64,000 nt of DNA from Anodontia alba (GCA_964016985.1 OZ024837.1:38470713-38534712); one strand, 5' to 3'. Positions 11,534-23,745 are shown, counted from the first letter of the stretch. Notes: a model not told the origin generated them from the letters alone. Program-made: numbers and translations.

Positions 11534-12121
11534 TATTTGTTCCGGGCTCGAAACTCCTTCCTTAATATTGACAGTTTCAGCTACACATAATTGTTCTGTC
11601 CGCGCAGAGGTTTTAGTGGCTTAAAACAGAGTATCATATACAGTGCAACCTGTCTACATCATCCACATTCGGGAACAAATAAAGCTTGCTGATGCTGGTA
11701 GATAGCTGTTGTAAAGGAAATAAATAATAAAAAATGAGCCAGCAAAGGAGAAAAGGGAACGTAGCACATACACGATCAGTAAAAGATCAGAAAAGCCTTT
11801 GATGTTCGCAGAAATGTAGTCGAGACATTGGGAAAGCTTCATGCTAGAAACGCATATCTGTAGGCCAAATAGGGGACTGAGAATGCACATTTATAGAACC
11901 ACAAACCGGAAAACCTTAAGCTCTTTTTTGTCTGCCGGTTCAACTTAGTTTTATTGCTATAGGGCTATTATTGAGAGCTTATCATCAGCGGAAATCCCAT
12001 GACTGTAAACTATATTTCATCACTGTAATGAAACAAAGGTGAGGGCTCAACAAAATGGAAGTCAGAGCAAATGATTACAGCTAGTTACTCACTAAATTCC
12101 CGTCCGTATACAATCAAACTT

Positions 12122-12335
12122 TAATGTCTCGTAATGGTATGTTGAGTTTACTCATTAGAATCGCCTCCATGAGCTGAATCTTATGAGTGTGTATAACATA
12201 CAACATACACATTTTTAAACAACATACATAAATATTTGTTTTCTTGCGAATTTCCTAGGTAATAAAAAACGAGCTTGAATCAGCCATGGTCAGCCAGCGA
12301 TAGGTGTTTGAGACATTGAAGCTTTACCGTAGTTA
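12122..12335 (+). mobile_element. Element B copy, right part, decayed
   Basis: Central hairpin block (TCATTAGAATCGCCTCCATG), then AACGAGCTTGAATCAGCCAT and a mutated right end TTTACCGTAG. Confidence 0.55.
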
Positions 12336-12935
12336 TTTAAGTACACCGTTCAGTACTATGTAATCACATTTCTCTGACAATTTAATTACTTTTCAAAGAT
12401 CAAACCATGTTATGGCTGTTCTTTTATACATGTTTTCTGAAAGTGTTGTCTAGGACAAAGACCACACAAAGTAATTTTGACAAAAGCATCTTGTCTGTAG
12501 TTCGGTTTATAATAAAAAAAAAAAAAACGATTCATATTTCTTTGAGGTGTATAGTTTCTACGCTTGTGACCAGCCTTATATGTTTTTTTTTTTTGTCGAG
12601 GGTAGTTCAATAATCAATGGCACCAATTAAATCCAGCAAGAGTTAATAACACTTGCCATGCGGAATAAATTAAGATACTATATCCAATTCTTATTCTCTG
12701 CCGATCAGATTAACTTGATTCAGATTGCTGATACAAAGTCGCATACTTTATGACAAAGCAGTGCAGATCCATATCAGTTAGAAGCAAAACGACCAGGATC
12801 TGAGATTTTTGCAAAGGCAGAGCATACGTATCCGGGTTCAGCAGCATCAGCGTTAATAACAAACAAGACGTAAAATTACTGATATAATAATATACTGGCA
12901 GGGATTTGGTAATTATTGATTGAAACTTGAAGGCC

Positions 12936-13275
12936 CAGTTGTACGTTGATGAAGTGTTGCGGTCCCATGTGGTATCACTTGTTAGGAGATACCGTGTGAG
13001 ATTTCAACAAGACAATGCACGTGCGCATACAGCACGCATATCACAAGACAGTCTGAACAACAAAAAATGATGCAACGCTTCCTTGACCAGCTAGCAGTCC
13101 CGAAATGTCGCTTATGGAGCATTCCGGGTCAGAATGCGAGGTGTCGTCATAAAGGGAGAATATTTCAGCAGATGATTATAGCATTACATTGCGAATGGAA
13201 CGCCATATCCAAAATGACATTAGGACCACTGCAATGCTTGCCTGCGCGCAAAATGGTGGTCACACTGCAGATTGA
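12936..13275 (+). pseudogene. Decayed Tc1-like transposase, C-terminal part
   Basis: One frame from 12936 reads Y-V-D-E-V-L-R, then F-Q-Q-D-N-A-R-A-H-T-A-R, the well-known block around the second catalytic Asp of Tc1-family DDE transposases. A stop follows after N-N-K-K. The sequence then continues in another frame with P-A-S-S-P-E-M-S and M-E-H, matching the usual catalytic-Glu region, and later E-W-N and N-G-G-H-T near the normal C-terminus. At least two frame changes and several stops make it non-functional. The N-terminal half was not found, and no terminal repeats were assigned. Confidence 0.85.
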
Positions 13276-13650
13276 TACGGTTGTGATATTCGACTGTGAC
13301 CCCCTCCATCGTTCAAAGACAGTTTCTTTATTGCTATTAAGACACAATGAAAGGATTTTTATCTCACACAGACTGGCAATTTATCTAGCTACAGAGCCTA
13401 ATAAATTATCAAATATGAATTATTTAATTTAAACCTAAAACATGAAAAATCTTACTGTATGCAATTCTTTTATTTGTCGGGTATACGTATGACTTGCTCC
13501 TTTTCTTATTTTGTCATAGCCTATTAAGAGCTGTAGGACAACTCATTTGTAGCTGGTCAGGGATTCAACATTTCGATGTGCACTATATCGCACTGAGTGA
13601 AAATAAAAACTATACACCATCGAACTGTCTACATAGCTATAGAGGATATT

Positions 13651-13794
13651 CAAATGTTTGGAGTGAATATGACTTTGATTTCATCGAGTGAAGTGAAAAA
13701 ATGTATATTTCATGAGTGCTGAAGGCACGAATGAAATATACATTTTTTCCCTTCACGAGATGAAATAAAAGTCATATTCACGACAAACATTTGA
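13651..13794. repeat. Inverted repeat, ~60-bp arms
   Basis: CAAATGTTTGGAGTGAATAT...GTATATTTCAT pairs with ATGAAATATAC...CATATTCACGACAAACATTTG around a TGCTGAAGGCAC loop. Confidence 0.85.
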
Positions 13795-13884
13795 ATTTTC
13801 TTTTTATTATATACATCACTTTCGATAGAAAAGATGCAAATCTTTCATTTGCAAGGGAAAGTCTGACACGCAGTTTCGTCCCTT

Positions 13885-14182
13885 GGCGCCATGACGTTCA
13901 TGTTTTGTTTTGTTTGGTGACGTTAGATATGACGTCAGAAACGCGCATTGGCGTGTAAAAATAAAATAAAAAGAAATAGAGGATATTTACTCTTTTGCTG
14001 TGAATACCATAAATATTGTTATCGAGTGTAATGAAAACATCAGTATTTTCCCGAGATAAAGAATGTTTATGGTATTCACTGAAAAAGAGTAAATTTTCTT
14101 TTTATTTTTTTGTTTACACGCCAATGCGCGTTTCTGACGTCATAAATAACGTCACCAAACAAAACATGAACGTCATGGCGTC
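13885..14182. repeat. Large foldback, ~120-bp arms
   Basis: The left arm from GGCGCCATGACGTTCATG to GAATACCATAAA is repeated in inverse on the right from TTTATGGTATTC to ACGTCATGGCGTC, with the ACGCGCATTGGCGTG block nearly exact. The centre (about 14012-14060) is itself rich in TGAATACC-type signals. The arms contain TGACGTCA-like sites. Confidence 0.85.
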
Positions 14183-14221
14183 GACGCTCAGTGCTTAACA
14201 TGTGAAACGCTGGAGAGACGA

Positions 14222-14230
14222 CAAAAAAAA

Positions 14231-14289
<59 letters not shown>
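14222..14289 (+). repeat. Poly(A) tract
   Basis: About 68 nt, nearly pure A with one G. Explains the poly-Phe reading on the minus strand. Confidence 0.98.
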
Positions 14290-14291
<2 letters not shown>

Positions 14292-14454
14292 GGCAAATCG
14301 AAATAATTTTGATACCAAAATGTTCCTTACATTCTAACTAAGAAAATGCATACCAACACTTGATACTTTAGTTAAGAAACAAAGAAGTTAGAGGTGTTCA
14401 AATATCTGAAGTGGAGGTAAGATCCACATCTGAAACAATTAAGAAAACCGAAGT

Positions 14455-14785
14455 CGCCCAAAGCGAGGAGTGAAAATATAAATCGTATCAGTCACTACAG
14501 TGAAATGATACGATATCGTTTCACTAGTGATTGATACCACTTTTATTTTCACCAGATATACATTGATTTCACCGCTAACAATAAAATAAAATTTACTCTT
14601 TTTCAGTGAATACCATAAAAATTTTCATCTCGTGTAATGAAAACATTAATGTAAATAAGAAAAAAGTAGATCCAGATCTTATATTTTTCACTGCTCAGAG
14701 GAGTGAAAATATAAGTTTTATATTTTCACTAGTGAAAATATAAAACTTATATTTCACTAGTGAAAATATGCATTTTATTTCATTA
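14455..14785. repeat. Nested inverted repeats rich in TCACTAGTGA
   Basis: GTGAAAATATAA / TTATATTTTCAC and TCACTAGTGAAAAT motifs recur in both orientations; probably related to the foldbacks just upstream. Confidence 0.6.
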
Positions 14786-15215
14786 ATAATTCTCTATATT
14801 TCATTACTTTGTATATAATAAACACTTATACTCTGCTCTAAACATATCACATATTATAGAAATCCATATTTTGCATGGCTCTTTACTCGAAGAAATAAAT
14901 GCAAATACTTGTCATGATTCATTGCAAAACCATTTGTCGTAACTACCTATGCACAAAAAATTCTAATCAGTGGTTTAAAAAATCGAAAGCACTCTATTTT
15001 CGCCATGATAAAAATGATTGCAACTGATACAAAATTTAATAAGGTAGGTAAGTTTGATACAGGCTTTCAACAAGTTCATCTTTGTTCAATGTGTCTGAAA
15101 ATTTCACTATATTGTTATGGAACATAACTATTTTAAAACGATTGAAGAAAAGAAATTAATAATCGCTGATAAAAATATCCAAAAATCAGGACTGCTTACC
15201 GTTTTGCTTAACTCT

Positions 15216-15420
15216 TTCGGTGTCAAATTTCAAACTACATTTGGTCGTCTGAATGTTTCTTAACAAACTATCCTTTAGAAAGCAATTTACATGTAAAATT
15301 GAAAGACTGAATGTCAAAGAGCGTAGATCCATATGAGACGGCTTATAATGGGCCGTCTCATCTGGATTTATGCTGTTTGCAAAAGCCTATTTTTATCGCT
15401 TGTGGCAATAAAAGAGTTAA
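15216..15420. mobile_element. Foldback element E with TAACTCTTT ends, second copy
   Basis: Aligns along its length with 11035-11245; ends AACTCTTTCGGTGTC and GGCAATAAAAGAGTTAA. Confidence 0.7.
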
Positions 15421-15429
15421 TTATACTGA

Positions 15430-16290
15430 TGTTAACTTACTTATACCTATCGTCCCATAAACATGACATTTGCAAACAGTGTAGACCCGGATCATATGCC
15501 GGAGAACGCGGCGTCCGATCAGGATCTGAACTGTTTGCATATAAGAACAGTGCTTTCTAAGACAAACCGGAAAGCCCTTAAACCTGAAATGGATCTGTAC
15601 AAAGACTCTACTAGGCATAAATGGATTAGATGGTAAATAAGAAACCAACGTGAAGTCTATGTGTGTCATTTCTGACCTGGTTTCCTACCAACAACCATGC
15701 TGTCTAGTTCAGGACTTTGCATTTCTGTTGCTAAGTGACATGATGTGTTATAAAATTGTTTTCCGTATGAGTTACCATTATGTGTTCAATTAATTAAAAC
15801 GAATATGTGAAGAGACTCAGGAAATAACACAATAACACACGAAAATACAGAGAGATGGGTAATAAATAATGACAAAACAAGCGCTACATACGAAACCATC
15901 TACATGGCATTACTTATTTTTTTTTATTTTTTTATTATTTTTTTATTTATTTTTTTTTTGTCTTATGGAAAGGATATCAAATAATTTTTTATGTCCAAAA
16001 TTATCTGTATTACAATTATCTGCTGGTTCAAGAACTTTTTCACCACACTTATGCATACTTTGGACAAAACCTGTGTATTTATTATTAATAAGTAGTTACT
16101 GAAATTGAAAGTTAGCAGTCATTACAATAGTAATAACTTAACGCTTTCTGGCCTTCAATGCTGCATATGTGCCAATTGTCGCTAAGCAATGGAATGTCGT
16201 AGATCAAAGTAATTCTAGACGCTTCTGAATAACAGTTTGATTCTGAATAAGATGTGGATTCTGAATAAGAAGATTCTTGCAATGTGGTCA
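15430..16290. other. No gene seen
   Basis: AT-rich sequence with one foldback (15465-15550) and a T-rich run at 15915-15960. The short frames are low-complexity. Confidence 0.5.
15465..15550. repeat. GCAAACAGTGTAGACCC foldback
   Basis: Arms TTGCAAACAGTGTAGACCC and CAGGATCTGAACTGTTTGC around GGAGAACGCGGCGTCC. Confidence 0.65.
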
Positions 16291-16690
16291 TCCGCTATAG
16301 GGCTGCCCACATGTCTTTCTGTTTTCTTCATGTTTTCTTTTTATGATGCTAGTATTGTTGTCATCTTCGTCAATGGCTGTTAACTTTGCTTTCTGTTTTC
16401 TTTCTGTTTGATTTGTTTTATTGCTTATATTTGGAACTGCATCAGGAGAAAAGGGCGCGGTTTCGCTCGAGTAAAACTGGTTTAAGACCCCATTAGTTTT
16501 CCTACTGACTGTTCCAAGGCGGTCCGTTTGTTACAGTTTTTCTTTGTTTATGCGTCAGTGGTCTCATATATGGTATTTTCTCATTATTTATTTTTTCGCA
16601 TTCCTCCTTCCTTTGGTGCCTTGGGAAGACGAGTATCGTGTTTGTGGCATTTTCTGGGTATCTTCACATAATGTTTTGAATTACGCTTGA
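16290..16690 (+). mobile_element. Diverged copy of the retroelement-like tail
   Basis: This shares with the 21-23 kb copies the order: GCTGCCCA...TTTCTGTTTTC, GGTTTAAGACCCC, TGTTCCAAGGCGGTCCG, and a TTTGGTGCCTTGGGAAGAC end. It is strongly diverged and has no coding potential. Confidence 0.5.
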
Positions 16691-18640
16691 AAATATTAGA
16701 ATGTCAATCTCATAAACTATGCATTTACAGTCATACAGATGTATCACATGACCATCAAGTTATTCAGTAAAATAACCCATGTCAAAAACATCATATGACC
16801 ACACGTGTAATAATACCTGCAAGGCTTCCCACTGGTTAGTCTAATTACCCTAATTAATGTTCGTATTACCCCACTTGTTGATAGCAACCAAGATGGTGTC
16901 CGCGTTCGCCGATAAAACTTTCACTTTTGAAACAGATCCTGCCTTCAATTTTGAGACGAACGATAAAGTTCAGATCGATGGAAATAGAATACACAACGCA
17001 ATCACAGTGTGAATAATATGGCTACCAGAACTGTTAATGGTTGTTTAAATTCGGTCTTTTTCGGAAAGATATTGGAAGGCGATAAAATCCAATTTAAAAT
17101 GGCATTATGATAAGCAGAATCTTACACATGTGGTCAGTTTATATGAAATTTATGATACTCACTAAAGGCTCGTTCCATAAATTATATTATATAGCACACC
17201 GGGCACATGACAGTTACACAACGTAGCAGTCTCGTCGATGCAACGTAATGACCTCCATACAACTTCAGGACGTGGCATCGGACGTTAATGCAACTTGTAT
17301 AAACGTCATGCTACCGCTGGGATGACACCACTTATTGACCAACCCTAGTAATCTATCTGTTATGTAATATGACCCGGGTTTGGTCTTAATGTGTAATGTT
17401 GGTCGAATTTACATCTTATGCTTGTGTTTATATCTTTGTGACTTGTTGTATTTAACCATCTATTAGATACTTGTAGCATAAAAAACTGGTAATACAACAA
17501 TTGGGTTGGTATCATAGTGCACTAAAAGTAAGAATCATCTTTTTTAGAATATAGTGTGCGGATCCAGGTAAACAAACTGTGATAGTTGTGAAATAGCAAG
17601 TAGATTAAGGCTTTAGTCAGCCATATTTGTGTATAGAATTGAACCTCAAGGGACACTCTTTACTATCAATTTCATCTGGATCTACACAGATTGCTAAATA
17701 TAACTGTTTTAGCTTGTATGGCTGAAAGGGGTAAAATCACTTGAGAGTCAAGGCCGATGCTGCTAAATATATTTCAAGAATATATTCTTTATAAATGCAA
17801 TCACCCAGCAAAGGCCACAATTATGCAGTACATTCTGCCCGAGACATCGAGAGAAGAAATATAGAAAAAAAAAAAAAAAAAGACTAATGCCAAAACGTAG
17901 CGTCATTTTTAGACGAAGTCTAATAAGATGATGTATGATCTAACTCAGTCGGCTTCTGTATGGAAAAATGTACGTGCCTTAAAGCCATGATTAATCCCAC
18001 AAAACGGTTATTGTTTGTCAAATCCTTTGATTCAACTTTCATTGCATGTATTTTAAAACATCTTTACAATATGACTTTCAAGATCACGCAAAATTCAAGT
18101 TTTGAAAAGAATGAAAACCTTTTCTATTTAGAATAACAATCTGATAGAATAAAACATGTGTGTATCACAAAGTAGTGACTGCTCTTTAAGGGAAGAATGT
18201 GCGCTCAGAGTGGAGCAAAGTCTTCCTTTTAAGAGGAGCTCCAATAACAAGGAAGGTAAACTGACCATGCTCGACACGACCCTAATGGGTTGACTGGGCC
18301 GTAAAGTCTCAACTCAAACAAGGAGGCAAATGTTTCCATGTCAAGAGTAATTTCCCTTGGAGATATATCCCTTCCCATTATGTTAGAAGGACCATGTCCT
18401 AAAAGTTGAATAAGTCCACCTTACTACCTGTTAATGGTTCTAGGGTAGAGCTAGATGAGTGGCAAACAGTGTAGACCCTATCTGTCCCAATACATAGGGT
18501 TATTACGGTACAAAGACTTGAGTCGCAACTTCAGAAAACGTACCTTCAGACAAATTTGAGATTCAGATCAGGCTGCACATTCGCGGCTGATCGGAATCAT
18601 TGGGCGCATTTTAGACAGCCAAGTATACAACGTCGGCTTG
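16690..18640. other. Mostly unique AT-rich sequence, one short frame
   Basis: A 39-codon frame (16893-17012) is discussed among the findings. A poly(A) run lies at 17862-17881. The block at 18240-18300 is repeated in inverse at 49980-50050. Confidence 0.45.
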
Positions 18641-18714
18641 TGTTGGGCGGGACAGAATGATGAGGTAAAGCACTCCCTTAATACTGATGCAGTTTCAAAT
18701 AGCATAGCTATCAA

Positions 18715-18915
18715 TGCAAAACTGAAATGGGGTACCAGAAAAAGGCAACGACCACGGACAACAGGTATCCTGAGCAATCAGATAAAGTTTAGTAACATAG
18801 TATGAGTACAAAAAAAATCTCCATTTCTTCGAAACCAGAACGATTAAAGGAATGTAGAACAGTAAAAAAAAAAAATTAAGAGGACCTACAACAAAAAATG
18901 GTTTATTTATAAACG
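18715..18915 (+). repeat. Dispersed repeat also at 24095-24290
   Basis: Shared blocks: TGAAATGGGGTACCAGAAAA, CACGGACAACAGGTATCCTG, AGAGGACCTACAACAAAAAA. The second copy lies 20 bp before the gene 2 48-nt exon. Confidence 0.75.
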
Positions 18916-19234
18916 TCATGACAAAACACATTATATAATCACAACAAGGCATATTATATAACCACAAACATTATAATACAACCTAGAAGAGTGCTGAATG
19001 GCGATCAAAGTTCAGGCTGCGCGCATTTGCCGTCTTACATTCGCCTTCTTGACCTTGAATTTCTTATGTTGCGCCGACCGATTCATTTTTTGTCATGCTA
19101 TTTGAAATGTTAGCTCCATCTGATGTATAAAATATATGTATGTATTGGATTACAAGACGACCGTCACATGAGATTCACAAAACTATTGTTCTACATTTTA
19201 AGTAAAAAAGGTAAGAGAAAAGTCCAGGCCTTGA

Positions 19235-19330
19235 GGCTATAAATTTTTTTTCGTTCTCAACTCAGCTGAGCATAAAATTTATCCATCTAATAAATATAAA
19301 ACTGCCAACTATTTTTGTCAGCAGGGAAAA
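19235..19330 (+). mobile_element. Element F end fragment
   Basis: GAGGCTATAAATTTTTTTTC then CAGCTGAGCATAAAATTT and AATAAATATAAAACTGCC; the other half is absent. Confidence 0.5.
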
Positions 19331-20090
19331 TTCCATGCTCATGTACGGTTTGTATGTCTAGCAGGAAAAAACGGGCAAATGTTAGCAATTTGAGATTAAA
19401 AGCCAGGACACATTTCACGCTCAGTTGGCTTGAGCACGAAAATAATGCACATGCCTTGACTATCTGAAAATATGAATGTTTGCAAATGTTGAAGATACAA
19501 AATGTTTGTTGAACCTTTTTTGTCAGGTTAGAGCACTAACGAACGCTCAAAAACAAATACATGTACATGTAAACAGTATAGATCCTCATCTAGACCACGG
19601 CGTCTTATAAGCATCTAGACTAATTATTTGCCATGGCATTATAAATTTAAGCTAACAAAGCAAACCAAGTAAATTTCTATATAGCACCCAGAGATAGATG
19701 TCCCGCGCCAAGCGAGAAATGCCTTTGCATAGGAGCAAAATGAGTAGATTCAGATCATCCTCTGCATGTGCAAAGTTTGATTACGGCCTTTGCACTCAAT
19801 ACATACATTTTGTAGTATCCAATAATTCGGTTAGCGGACAGTGGAGGCACTGATCAGACTGCGCAGATGTGCAAGCTGATCTGGGTCTTTGCTGTCCTTA
19901 TATGCCCTAATACACGTTTTTGCATGGCACGGCCTAGATGATGGATCCTTATGAGTTGCATGAAAGAAGAGTTCATGGCAGATATGTAGACATGAAAGGT
20001 CTATCGAAAATTTGGACTGAGACTTCACTCTCAGCAAAGGCCCCAAGGGCACATATTACCACGTTTCTACATATTTTTTTAGGACTGACC

Positions 20091-20154
20091 ATGATTCCAT
20101 TTTTCAAGACATGCATGTTTCTGATTACATTATCAGATGTGGTGTATCTTGGGG
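20091..20154 (+). CDS. Gene 2, candidate first coding exon (signal peptide)
   Basis: The ATG lies 8 nt after a good acceptor (tattttttttag). It opens 21 codons that read as a short polar start followed by a hydrophobic run, and the frame reaches a donor (gtaaag) in phase 1. That phase is the one needed to join the 48-nt exon at 24311, giving Gly at the junction. The segment is not obviously part of a repeat. However, such a combination can arise by chance in 20 kb of sequence, and the candidate first exon of gene 3 is not alignable to it. No promoter was recognised. Confidence 0.25.
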
Positions 20155-20347
20155 GTAAAGCAACAACACAAACTAGAACCGACATCAGAGGTAAGGCAAA
20201 ATAAAGGATCGATTCAAGGTTTACAACTTTGCTTTTACTTGTATGGTGGAGGGTCGGATCACAGACAACGGTGACTTAAACCTATAGCCTCTTTAGATAA
20301 GTTATGCCTGATCTTACTCCTCTACGGTCCGGTTCGCTGTGGTTTTC

Positions 20348-20623
20348 TTTACGAAAACACGCCTTTCCAAATATATTGAGTATTTTATCACCAAAAAATG
20401 AAAACTTTCAGATGAAAAATTCTGGTAGTTTTCATTTTCTGCTCAAAACATAGATTGTGGGTACTCGTTAGAACCGCTCATCGAGGCGGTTCTACCGAGT
20501 ACCCACAATCTATGTTTCTGAGTAGAAATAAGAAAAATTAGGTATACCCCTGTAAACCCCAGTTTTACTATATAAAAGTGGGGTTTAAGGGGGTCTGAAT
20601 TCTATAGGCATGTTTTCGTGATG
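20348..20623 (-). mobile_element. Element A copy 6, complete, inverted
   Basis: It ends 28 bp before a reverse-transcriptase fragment. The central palindrome has one short deletion (GAACCGCTCATCG). Confidence 0.85.
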
Positions 20624-20639
20624 ACTAATAGTGTTCCTT

Positions 20640-20880
20640 TGTTCTGACTTATGTTTTATGATATTGTTAAACGGTTAATTCAAATCGTTGATCCACTGAT
20701 AAATGAGGAAACAGCTACTTTGACGGATAAATCATTTAAAGCTGAAACTATATTAGGACTAGTTATCGATCCAATCATAGTTGATGGCTATGCTTCACTC
20801 TTTAATTGCATGACGGTAGTTCGGACCTCAGACTCAATGACGGCCTCTTCGTTAAATTTTAACCAGTGGGTTGGGGCTTG
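20640..20880 (+). pseudogene. Retroelement reverse-transcriptase ORF, C-terminal fragment
   Basis: A 76-codon frame contains L-V-I-D-P-I-I-V-D-G-Y-A-S-L-F-N-C followed by S-D-S-M-T-A, a pattern I associate with the C-terminal end of a reverse-transcriptase polyprotein common in mollusc genomes (recalled, not searched). It begins just after an element A copy (ends 20623) and runs into a repeated retroelement-like tail at 20880-23335. Confidence 0.5.
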
Positions 20881-23335
20881 ACGATATGTCTTTGGCTTGG
20901 CCGCCGTGGTTCAACTATTGGTTTCCATTCACTTTGGCACACAGTAGAATTGCCATTAATTTGATTTTTATGTTTTCGCTTTGATGCATTGACCGAGTTG
21001 GGAGCCTTTATGCGAATTTTTATGTATTTTTGTGTTAAGGGTAGCATCGGGATCAAGGGGGAAATTGACTGGCCGTAAAATTGCTTTAAAATCCCCAGTG
21101 GTCCCGGTGTTGGTCTTACTCTTTGTTGCTTTGTGGTTTATGCTGCGAGGCGACTTGTATCGTTTTGTATAATTGTACAAGGACATATCGTTTTCAGTCT
21201 TGCCTTGTTTATTTGGTATTGTTCAGTCCTGTTAGCATTGCGATTCCCTCGCTTGGGGAAGAGAGAGCTAACCTTAGTGCTTTTCGTACGTTTATTCGAA
21301 TTGCGCTTGTTCGGTTTTGTCTGTTTTCTCTTCCTCTTTGTGTCTGGGATGGGCTGCGGCTTTTTTTTTCTGTATGTGTTGTGATACTAACATTGTGGTC
21401 ACCGTCTTCAACAGCTGCCCATTTTGCTTTCTATTTTACTACTTTTGTGATGCTAGCATTTTGGCCACCTTCAACAGCTGCCCATTTTGCTTTCTGTTTT
21501 ACTTGCTGTGATTAAGAGTGGCATCGGGACCCAGACTGAAGTTGGCTAGCTGTAAAAGTGCTTTTTTAACCCCCCCCCCCCCCCCCCGGTGGTTTACTCT
21601 ACTGACCGTTCTAAGGCGGTGGTCCCGGTGTTAGTCTTACTCTTTGTTGCTTTGTGATTTATTCTACGAGGCGATTTGTTGTATGTCTTTCCGTGTGTAA
21701 TTTTGTTCATGTGTTTTTCAGTCCTTTTGGTATTGCGATTACCTCGCTTGGGGAAGAGAGAGCTAATCTTAGTGCTTTTCGAACGTTTGTTCGATTTGTA
21801 CTTGTTTGGGTTTGTCGGTTTCCTCTTCCTCTTGGGGTCTGGGAAGGGCTGCGGTTTGTGATTGTGGCATTCCCTGGACTTTTCTCTTACCCTTTTTTAT
21901 TCATATTTTTTCCTTGAGACCACTGAACCAATACAGGTATCTTAAAAACCGCAAACTACACTGCTGTCATATGAAGAGTGTAAATGAAACAGAGACTTCA
22001 ATTTTCACACTGTTATTTTTTCTTCTTTACTTCCATGGGCAACCATTGTAAATTTTATAAATTAGTTAATATTTCTGCTGTTGACTATTCTAAGGTGACA
22101 TTTTTGTTCTGATTTCATTTTGTCATTTCATTCTGTTTTCGATGACATGCTGCAAGAAAGATGCTGACTGACATCAGTAGTACTCGGTGGCACCCAGTTC
22201 TACCGATATCGTTAGTTTAATCATAGTTTGTAGATGTTGGTAAATAATATTGATTAGGGGCAGGGAGCTTTTCGCCGGACAAACAGCCAAGTGATTTGGT
22301 CACTGATGATAATATTGAGAGACTGGAGGCTACCTCCGCTTTCTAGACGGTTAATGAAATCAAGATGGTCAAATATATGGTAAGGACTGACTTGAAAAAG
22401 GCTACTTGGTTTGACAATATCCCATCCAAATCAAATACAAATCCTTCATCTCACCACACTGTTTTTACTGATCGCCCTACGGTGGATCCGCTGTCGCAGT
22501 TTGTCTTTGTCTTTGTCTCTTCGTAAAACTTTAACCAGTGGGTTGGGGCTTGACGATTTGGTCACTGATGATAATATTGAGAGACTGGAGGCTACCTCCG
22601 TTTTCTGGACGGTTAATGAAATCAGGATGGTCAAATATATGTCTTTGGCTTGGCCCGCCCTGGTTCAACTATTGGTTTTCATTTACTCTGGTATACAGTA
22701 GAATTAGCCATGAGTACTCGTCTTTGTTTATTATAGTTATTAATTTGATTTTTATGTTTTCGCTTTGATGCATTGACTGAGTTGGGAGCCTTTATGCGAA
22801 CCGAATGTTTATGTGTTTCTGTATTAAGAGTAGCATCGGGACCCAGGGTGAAGTTAGCTAGCTGTAAAAATGCTTTAAACCCCCCGGTGGTTTACTCTAC
22901 TGGCCGTTCTAAGGCGGTGGTCCCGGTGTTAGTCTTACTCTTTGTTGCTTTGTGATTTATTCTACGAGGCGATTTATTGTATGTCTTTCCATGTGTCATT
23001 TTGTTCTTGTGTTTTTTAGTCCTTTTAGTATTGCGATTACCTCGCTTGGGAAGAGAGAGCTAATCTTACTGCTGTTCGTACGTTTGTTCGATTTGTGCTT
23101 GTTTGGATTTGTCGGTTTCCTCTTCCTATTGGGGTCTGGGAAGGGCTGCGGTTTGTGATTGTGGCACACCCTGGACTTTTCTCTTACCTTTTTTTTCATA
23201 TGTTATGTTTGTATTGTCACTATGTGTTCCTTCTCTCTACTTCTTTTGATGCCTCAGGAAGACTGTGCTTCATGATTGTGGGATTACCTTGGTATCTTCA
23301 TTTATGTTTTAGTAAACAGAATAATTGTTAACATA
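20880..23335 (+). mobile_element. Retroelement-like tail, three nested or duplicated copies
   Basis: A ~450-bp module recurs at 21040-21535, 21580-21920 and 22830-23195. Its marker is TAAGGCGGTGGTCCCGGTG followed by a stretch with CTCGCTTGGGGAAGAGAGAG and ending in GGGCTGCGGTTTGTGATTG. A second module (GATAATATTGAGAGACTGG) occurs at 22303 and 22570. Because it follows a reverse-transcriptase fragment directly, I infer it is the 3' region of that element. Hydrophobic open frames within it are repeat shadows. A C-tract lies at 21570-21587. Confidence 0.6.
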
Positions 23336-23356
23336 GGGATATAACATGGGTTCTCA

Positions 23357-23455
23357 TACATTAACATTCGCAAGGTCCCGTGGGAGATGTTGAAAACCGA
23401 GGACGGAGGCCGCGGTTTTCAACACCTCCCAAGGGACCTGGCGAATGTTAATGGA
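23357..23455. repeat. Inverted repeat, ~45-bp arms
   Basis: CATTAACATTCGCAAGGTCC pairs with GGACCTGGCGAATGTTAATG; the inner arms pair TGTTGAAAACCG with CGGTTTTCAACA. Confidence 0.85.
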
Positions 23456-23655
23456 TTGTAAAAACAATTTCGATCGCTATTATTGCATAAAAACTGAAAA
23501 CATTTGCTACATTTCGCATTATTTCTTGCACTATTTTGTTTTGCCTTTTCACCATGTCTCGCGAACGCAATTTCCACGGACTATGCTCGTTGTAGGGCCT
23601 GGCAGTAGACAACTCGTAACGGCAGCAAATCTGTGGCCCCGGTACGATCATATTG

Positions 23656-23745
23656 AAAGTTACGTAGCCGTGCATTAACAGCACGTGAATTGCCTTGTTA
23701 ATACACGGCTTTTCGCCGGTTAATGCACGGCTGTTAATAACGTGA
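23656..23745. repeat. Small inverted repeat
   Basis: GCCGTGCATTAACAGCACGTG pairs imperfectly with TTAATGCACGGCTGTTAATA. Confidence 0.65.

Noticed and set aside
12407..12481. Possible alternative signal-peptide exon of gene 2 (ATG at 12407, phase-1 donor gtaatt)
   Set aside because: Hydrophobic start and phase would fit, but it is 12 kb upstream, the donor is weak, and the 20091 candidate has both acceptor and donor.
14076..14318. 80-residue minus-strand frame with poly-Phe
   Set aside because: Translation of a poly(A) tract inside a foldback repeat.
21133..21917. Hydrophobic open frames with a shared C-terminal G-S-G-K-G-C-G-L-type end, also at 22952-23158, 34118-34666 (minus) and 57673-57900
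   Set aside because: The frames recur because the underlying repeat is recent and similar at the DNA level. Opposite-strand frames are equally open, one copy is frameshifted, and there is no sign of purifying selection.
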